Assembly: GCA_963575745.1 (NCBI GenBank)
Contig: CAUYUJ010018059.1
Span: forward strand, 351,001-415,000
Direction: 5' to 3'
Source: Prorocentrum cordatum
Lineage: Eukaryota > Sar > Dinophyceae > Prorocentrales > Prorocentraceae
DNA length: 64,000 nucleotides
Shown here one piece after another: positions 57,131 through 64,000 of this stretch (position 1 is the stretch's first letter; each line of letters starts with the position of its first letter). The position numbers and the translations under genes were made by a program. The notes beneath the pieces were generated by a model. It was not told the DNA's origin. It searched no databases and saw only the letters and a program-made list of their open reading frames with translations.

Positions 57131-57285
57131 GCTCCTCCTCTGGTGCCATTTCGGGCTCAGGATCGGAGCGTGTTGTTCGAACACAGTGAACGTTTCCGCT
57201 AGCATTCCCACCCTTGAACTGCTTGTATGGGCGCTCGTGTGCTCGATGTTCATGGCTCCATTCTTTGTCGCCTTTGGCTAGACTT

Positions 57286-57860
57286 AGATGCTGGATCGCG
57301 GGCGGCTTGCGCAGCGGGTCGGTCAGGACCCAAGTCGCCTCTCCAAGAAGATCGGCAAGCTCAACACAGCGTTTAACGGCTAATGGTATTTCGGCATTTG
57401 GTAGAGAATGTATGTTTGCGTGGTTCGAATAACATTGCGTTCTAGTTGTGATTTCGGATATCCAGGGCCAATTTCCAGGGTATCATGATGTACTTGCAGT
57501 GCTCGATCGCCTTCCAAATCATCTCGTCGACCAGATGGCCCAGGTGAAGGCTGCCATTGAATCCAGATATGTGACACCGACATGACCGCCAGGACAGCAC
57601 GACAGAGTGACTTGCTTGAGGCTCTGAGCGCTCGTCTCAGCAAGCTCGAGATCCCCCCCCCGTTGTGCTGCCCACAGAGGCTCGCGATGCGTCTGCGAAG
57701 GAAGAGAAAGCAGACAAGAGCGAAAAGCAGGTTTCGAACAACAGGATGATTTCCAAAATTATGAGGATGCCCCGAGCAGCACTGCCAGAAACATCGCGAA
57801 CGGGACAGTACGGGTTAGGCGAATCATCTCAGAGCTCTATGTCTTCGGAGAGGTGCGTAT
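57286..57860 (+). pseudogene. Decayed coding sequence, protein not recognised
   Basis: Consecutive coding-like pieces on the + strand. MLDRGRLAQRVGQDPSRLSK (57292) runs on to FNG and a stop. VISDIQGQFPGYHDVLAVLD, RLPNHLVDQMAQVKAAIESR and YVTPT then a stop follow at about 57440-57585. TARQSDLLEALSARLSKLEI lies next. After a run of C the frame shifts to PTEARDASAKEEKADKSEKQ and a Ser/Arg-rich tail. The helical middle part with a charged tail would suit a gag-like or DNA-binding protein of a mobile element, but no motif identifies it. Two stops and a frameshift at the C run make it a remnant. Confidence 0.42.
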
Positions 57861-57928
57861 GGGAATCCATCTCTCTCCCTTTCTCTCGTCCGTTCTCTCT
57901 ATGTTTCCCTTGTTTTTTGTGTGTCTCG

Positions 57929-57965
<37 letters not shown>

Positions 57966-59171
57966 CCGCCGTTCAATCTCGTTTTCTCTCTCTCTCTCTC
58001 TCTCTGTGTCTCTCTTTCTCGCTTGTATATATATATATATATACACGTGCATACACACATGTATTTACACATACGTGTACAAGTGTGTGATTGGCCCTCT
58101 CGCTCTCATTCTCCGTTTCTTTATGTGTATACATATTTATATATACATATATATATATGTATGTATAATGGATATCGTCCACTCGCCCTCCCTCGTTCTG
58201 AATGTATCTGCACACCTGGGTGTATGTATGTGCATGCATGAGTACACATGTATATAATGGGCTTCCGCCCATCCGCCACCGTGCCTGAGCTGTGGGTCAG
58301 AGTTCTCAGGGATGTGTCTTTGGGGGCCTCTCGTGGGTAGTTTAAGGGCCTCCTGGGAGCAGGCTGGGGCCTCTTGGGGGCCTCGCAGGGCCTTTTTGGA
58401 GCCCTAGTGGGGGCCTCTTAGGGCCTACGGGGGGTCCCTTGGGGCCGAGGGCTCGAAATGTCCGTTCAGGTACCCCATCTGGGTGGGCCCCCTCTTGGAG
58501 CAGTCCTTGGGGCCCCTTGGGCCGTCTTGGGCGCCTCGTGGGCCGTTTTGAGGTCTTCGTGGGCCGTTTGTGGGCCTTTCTCAACGATCTTGGGGCCGAA
58601 ATCTTGGGCGTCTTGGGGCGATCAGTGGGCGTCTCGGGGCCCTCTTATGCCGTCTGGAGAGCCTATTGAGGTCCTCTTGGTCTTTCTTGAGGCCCCCTTG
58701 GGCCCAAACACGTCACGCGAAAGCCGCGACGAGCTCCCGACAAGTCGCGTCGAGTCGAAGAAGATTGGACAATCCCTTACGACTCGTTAGGATCGAGGTC
58801 TGAGGCTCATGGGATTGGGAAACAGACTAGGGGACACGCCCACACCGTGCCCAGCGGCACGGTGGCTCATATACACATGCTTGTATATCTTGTCAGTGCT
58901 GCACATGCGTTTTTGTTTCCCTCTCTCTCTCACTCTCTCTCTCTCTCTCTGTGCCTCTCTCTTTCTCTCTCTCTCTCTCTCTTTCTACCTCTGCGCCAGT
59001 CCTCAATTCAGTACCGCGAGTATGTTGCTTTGCCTCTCTATTTCCCTGGGGTTCGAATTCAAGTTGTATGCCAGGCGCGCGGTCTGACAGAAGGCTGTGC
59101 GACACAAGGCTAAGAGGCGGGGAGCGCGGTAAAATGGCCTGAGGGGGTCATACGGCGGGGCAGGTTTAACA
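57861..59171. other. CT/TA microsatellites and a GGCCTCTTGG block
   Basis: (CT)n runs at 57925-58020 and 58920-58985, TATA/TATG runs at 58026-58075 and 58120-58170, and a GGCCTCTTGG-type block at 58290-58710. CCGTGCCCAGCGGCACGG (58846-58863) is a small palindrome. No gene seen. Confidence 0.75.
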
Positions 59172-59408
59172 ATGAGAGCGGACCAGGGCGAGAGGCTGAA
59201 CAACCTGATGCCAGAGATTGCGGAGAGGAGTGCAAGGATGCTCGTGCACGGGGAGGAGACGCGCGCGGGTTGCATCAGCGAAAGCAGGGCACATCGACAT
59301 GTCCAGAAGAAGCTAAGAAGGTGTGGGAAGCAGGTGCAAGCGCGGTTGCTTCACGGAGCAGCTAACGCCACATCATGCCAGTGTTCCACTCTTTGTGTAC
59401 AGCCGTGA
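59172..59408 (+). CDS. Unrecognised small ORF, weak
   Basis: 78 codons starting at an ATG: MRADQGERLNNLMPEIAERS, followed by ARMLVHGEETRAG and a Lys/Arg-rich region. The first half has natural-looking helical composition and is not low-complexity. No family recognised, no splice or leader signal close by. It may be an exon of an unseen gene or chance. Confidence 0.2.
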   Translation: MRADQGERLNNLMPEIAERSARMLVHGEETRAGCISESRAHRHVQKKLRRCGKQVQARLLHGAANATSCQCSTLCVQP

Positions 59409-61439
59409 CCACCCCGCTGGGCCTCGGGCCTGGCTCTCCCCCCATGCTCTCACCCCCTCCCGCCCGCACGCCCCTCGCGCTCTTCCGCCCTCCTCCCGCC
59501 GCGCGCCCCACTGAGGCAGCACGCGCCTGCGCCCAGCTTCACTCCAGCCCGCCCTCCCCCCCGCCTTCCCTCCCCCTCCCTTGTCCTCCCCCCGCCCCTT
59601 CCTTATCCCACTCTTCCCCCTCCATCTATCTTCAAACACTAGCTCACGGACGTTTTCCAGAAGACGTTCGGACCATCGTGTCGTGGCGGATCCAGTTTTT
59701 GTGACGAGAAGTTCCCCAGAGGATGGCAACCAAGCGATCGAGCGGCAACACGTCTGTCTGCCAGCGTGGACCCCAAACAGTCAGTTATTGCATTGTGGAT
59801 GCGTTAGCAATCTGGTGCAAACGATGTGGTGCCAGCTAGGATGTGTGCCGCGCATGCAATGCGATGTAAGCATTGTCGTGAGGGTTAATATTATATATAT
59901 ATATATATATGTGGCATGTGGTGCAATCTGCGCGGTGCAGTCCATGTCGTGCAAGCTATGCGGTGTCACATGTGTCGTGCAAGCGACGCGGCACAGCTGT
60001 GCGGTGCAGGCTCTGCGGCAGCCCAGCGCACGAGGCGCCCACCCGACGCCCACGGGCGGGCACCAGGCGTTCGCCTCGGCTGGCCCACCCCGCGCACGCG
60101 CGGGCGCCAGGCGGGCACCAGGTGAGTTCTTGCTTGACCCACCCAGCGCACGAGGCCTCCTCCTCCTCCTCCTCCTCCTCCTCCTCCTCCTCCTCCCCTT
60201 CCTCCCCCTCCTCCCCCTCCTCCCCCTCCTCCCCCTCCTTCTCTCCTCCCCCGTGGGCGGGCACCAGGCGACACCTCGGCGGACCCACTCGGCGCACGGG
60301 GCGCCGGCCCGGATGGGCGCCAGGCAAGACGTCGGCTGATCCGTCCAGTGCCTTTCTCAAGCCAGCGACGAGCACCACGGAAATGCAAGCACCGTTCTGG
60401 GGGAAAAGCAGGATCAGCGAGCCTCGATCCTTCCCCCTCCCGCTGCATTCCTTGGGGAACGCCAGCCATACACCAACACCAGAGCTGGCGCGGTCCATCC
60501 CAAGCCCAGAGGTTTGGTGCACAGTCCTTGCTTGCTGATGACCGTTGACAGTGGCCAGGAAAAGTTTAAACACACAAATGCAGGAACGGCCCAGCCACGT
60601 TTGGTGCTCAGGTGTCATGAGGGAAAGGGGTCCTAAGATGCGTCGCTGTTCTCGGCCTCCCAGGAGGCCTCTCTGAGCCACAGGGCCGAACGAAACTCTT
60701 CGAGGTGAGTTCAGATCTTGGGGAAAGCCCCGCGCCGTGGTCCAGGTCCAGGACCCGATTGAAGTCGTATGCCCCCCCCGTGATCCCCATTGCCCCTCGA
60801 TGCCTCCCCCCCCCCTCCGTCCCGAAGGTGAAAGAGGACCTGAAGGAGCAACCCGATCTGGCCGCGCTGCCTTGGACGTGCTCAAACGGAGGGGCACGGG
60901 CGACGAGGAAGCACCGAGTAGACTTGGGAAAGCTGATAATTTGCGCGCATCGAGGAAGAATGTCGTCATAGGGAATAGCACTGATTGTTTGTATTCATGT
61001 CGGAGGTTGGGAGGGGAGATCGAAGAAACAGGGACGCACCCAACATGGACATCGACTTGGGTTTCAGCTCGTGCCGTCTATATGAGCGAGAGGCGAAGCT
61101 GCCAGGAGGGCCGGAAGCCATCGCGCTTGCCGCTTCCCCCCTCCAATGGGCGTTGTCTCCCGCGGGGTGTATCCCGCCGTTGTCTGGTGTCCCGCTGGGT
61201 GTCCCGTGGTTGTCTCGTGGTGGTTGTCCCGAGACGGTCGCGTGGTTTTCACCGTTCTTGCATTGTGGTTGTCCCGCAGTTGTCCTGATGTTTGTCCCAC
61301 TGGTTGTGTCTATGTTTGTCCTGATGGTGGTTGGCCCGATGGTTGTTTCGATTGGACGCTAGATCTTCGTAACCCTATATATGTTCGCATTTGCATACAA
61401 GTATAAATATATATATACCTAGACGACCACCCTTCGGGG
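59409..61439. other. Unassigned stretch with short repeats
   Basis: C-rich sequence (59440-59620), a TA run (59890-59912) and GTGGTGCAA-type repeats (59820-60020). Units around GGGCGGGCACCAGGCG and CCCA(C/G)(C/T)CGGCGCACG follow (60005-60340), with a TCC tract (60155-60245) inside them. TGTCCCG/GTTGTC-type repeats lie at 61150-61340. A Lys/Glu-rich patch at 60828-60875 (VKEDLKEQPDLAALP after AAG|G) looks exon-like but stands alone. Confidence 0.6.
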
Positions 61440-62153
61440 GATAAGGAGGTTCGGGGGGGAGGAACCAACGTCTCATCCGATCGGTCTCACTATCGATCTC
61501 ACTATCGGTCTCGCTCGATCGATCTCACTCGATCGATCTCAGAACCGATCTCACTCGACCTATTTCATTCGATCGATCTCACAATCGACCTGTCTATCGA
61601 TCTCACAACCGATCTCACGATCGATCTCACAACCGATCTCACATTCGGTCTCACTTTCGATCTCATTATCGATATCACAATCGATCTCACAATCAACGGC
61701 TTCATCATCATCAACATCATCGTCATCAACGTCATCAACATCAGCATCATAACCACCATCGGGACACCACCATCATCATCATCATCATCACCTCATCACC
61801 ATCATCATCAGTATCATCAGCACCACCATCATCGGGACACCATCATCGTCACCATCAACATCATCAACATCATCATCATCATCGGGGCACCAGCATCATC
61901 ATTATCATCGGAACGCCACCATCATCATCATCGCATCACCACCATGAACAATACTAGTAATATTATTATCATAGGGTCACCATCATCATCCGCAACATCA
62001 TCATCACCGTCATCATCACCATTGGGATACCATCATCATCGTCACCATCATCATCACCATCATCATCATCGGGGCACCATCATCATCAACATCAGCATCA
62101 TCATCATCACCATCATCGGGCCACCATCATCAAGATCACCATGATCACCTCAG

Positions 62154-62220
<67 letters not shown>

Positions 62221-62599
62221 GGGACACCGTCATCGTCACCATCACCAACATCATCATCATCAGCATCATCATCGGGGCACCATCATCATCACCATCCTCA
62301 TCAACAGCATCATCATGAACGTCATCATCACCGTCATCATCGTCACGTCGTCATCATCTTCATCAACATCATATCATCATCATCCCATCATCATCAACAT
62401 CATCAACACCATCAGGATTTTCAACCTCATTATCTTCGGGGCACCATCATCATCCGCAACATCATCATCAACAGCATCATCATCGGGACACCATCATGAT
62501 CACCACCATCACCATCATCATTATCATCAACATCATCATCTTCATTGGCATCAACATCATCATCATCATCGGGACACCATCGTCATCACAACCATCACG

Positions 62600-62630
<31 letters not shown>

Positions 62631-63173
62631 CCAACATCATCGACATCATCATCACCGTCATCATCGGAACACCGACGGGACACCGGCGGGACACAGGCGG
62701 GACACCGCGCGCCACTGGACGCCGGAAGGGAGTCATTTGGTCCGGCCGCGCCTTAGCCAGAGCGGGACACCGGCGGGACACCGCGCGCCACCGGACGCCT
62801 GCAGGGAGTCTTTTCGTCTGGCCGCGTCTCAGCCACAGGAGACTTTCTTTTCGTCCGCCCACGCAGCTTCGCTTCGCCCGCACGCACGGCACGCGGGGGG
62901 GGGGAGGAACCAACATTTCATTCGATCGGTCTCACTATCCATCTCACGATCGATCTCACTATCGGTCTCGCTCGATCGATCGCACTCGATCGATCGCACG
63001 ATCGACCTCACTCGATCTATTTCATTCGATCGATCTCACAATCGATCTGACTATCGATCTCACAATGAACTCTCACTATCAATCTCACAATCGTCGTCAC
63101 CGTCATCATCATCAACAACATCATCATCGGGACACCATCATCATCATCGGAACACCACCATCACCATCATCAT

Positions 63174-63217
<44 letters not shown>

Positions 63218-64000
63218 AGTCATCATGAACAACATCAACATCATCATCACCATCGGGACACCATCATCATCATCATCATCATCATCGGGACGCCCTCATC
63301 ATCATCAACATCAGCATCATCATCGGGCCACCATCATCAAAAGCATCAGCATCACCTCACCATCACTCTCATCATCCACATCATCATCATCGGGACACCA
63401 TTATCGGCATCATCAACATCATCATCATCATCATCGGGCCACCGTCATCGTCATCGCCATCGGGACACCATCATCGTCATCATCAACATTGGGACACCAT
63501 CAACATCGTCACCATCATCACCAACAGCATCATTATCATCATCATCGTCATCGGGAAACCATCCTCATCAACATCTGCATCATCATCATCGGGCCACGGT
63601 CATCAAAATCATCATCATCACCTCATCAGCATCCTCATCATCAACATCATCATCATCGGGACACCATCATGGTCAGCAGCATCATCATCATCCTCATCAG
63701 GACACCATCATTATCATCACCATCATCATCAACAGCATCATCATCAACTTCACTATTATCGTCATCGGACATCATCATCGCCATCTCTTCATCACCACCA
63801 TCATCTCACCATCATCATCAATATCATCATCAATATCATCATCATCGGGGCACCATCATCATTACCAGCAACATCATCAACATCGTCATCATCGGGACAC
63901 CACCAACATCACCACCATGGCCTTCATCATCACCATCATCATCATCTTCAACATCGTCATCATCATCATCACCGTCATCACCGGGACACCGACGGGACAC
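61440..64000 (+). repeat. Higher-order satellite: ATCGATCTCAC, CATCAT(CGGGACACC) and CACCGGCGGGACACC blocks
   Basis: Block 1 (61446-61690) starts GGGGGGAGGAACCAACGTCT and continues as ATCGATCTCAC(T/A) units. It is followed by about 950 bp of CATCAT with CATCGGGACACCATCATC inserts, then CGACGGGACACCGGCGGGAC and a duplicated 75-bp block containing GCGCGCCACCGGACGCC (62655-62890). At 62896 the GGGGGGAGGAACCAACATTT block starts again, followed by the same order, and the window ends in CACCGACGGGACAC. The period is about 1.32-1.46 kb. Frames read poly-His, poly-Ile and poly-Ser only. Confidence 0.88.

Larger units (their letters stand above)
54189..57285. other. Unassigned and low-complexity stretch
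   Basis: An AGCACTGACCTGAC/GTCAGGTCAGTGCT inverted repeat lies at 54846-54916. GC-rich sequence with long but motif-free frames follows (54862-55640), then GGA tracts (55590-55635, 56085-56530) and TCC tracts (56805-57130). Confidence 0.6.

Noticed and set aside
60828-60875. VKEDLKEQPDLAALP after AAG|G, exon-like
   Set aside because: Too short and isolated to assign; no neighbouring exon recognised.
61740-64000. CATCGGGACACC words between CAT runs suggested a CRISPR-like repeat-spacer order
   Set aside because: The spacers are themselves CATC repeats and unit lengths are irregular; a simple satellite in a eukaryote-type sequence.

Overview
The window looks like nuclear DNA of a dinoflagellate with a very large genome. 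The composition is GC-rich, and tri-nucleotide (GGA/TCC, GAC, GAT/CAT) and minisatellite arrays cover much of it. Splice donors are a mix of GC, GT and GA with acceptors that are always AG|G. There are decayed LINE-type retroelements and a genomic relic of the dinoflagellate spliced leader. A Prorocentrum-like genome would fit, but nothing here fixes the genus.

One host gene dominates the window. It encodes an EB1/MAPRE microtubule plus-end protein on the + strand, and I assembled it by hand from ten very short coding blocks (37-141 nt). Together they give about 757 nt of coding sequence, spread from 2787 to the stop codon at 48748. In order they carry the calponin-homology (CH) domain (2787-13976), a basic Ala/Pro/Lys linker (28121-28192 and 35780-35863), the coiled coil (39229-39277), the EB-homology core (43690-43760) and the C-terminal part with ILYAEQE (48608-48748). 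Reading phase matches at every junction. The first exon with the start codon is not secured.

The introns (1.2 to about 14 kb) hold nearly everything else. Contents include purine/pyrimidine tracts, a decayed LINE on the - strand (about 18.4-20.9 kb), a second retroelement remnant on the + strand (40.1-41.9 kb) and a 63-bp tandem array (15.9-16.7 kb). They also hold a 36-bp minisatellite (32.4-33.2 kb), a (GAT)n block of about 330 bp, and several families of short elements with terminal inverted repeats. One of those families carries the (TCC)n microsatellite as its core.

Downstream of the EB1 stop there is a spliced-leader relic (49414-49449). It is followed by a lower-GC, broken reading frame (49499-51004) that I read as a retroposed processed mRNA interrupted by a 254-bp inverted-repeat element. 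Further on are more microsatellite-cored elements (53.5-54.2 kb) and coding-like scraps at 57.3-57.9 and 59.2 kb. From 61.4 kb to the window end there is a compound array of CATC and ATCGATCTCAC repeats organised as a higher-order repeat of about 1.4 kb. I found no tRNA, rRNA or CRISPR array.
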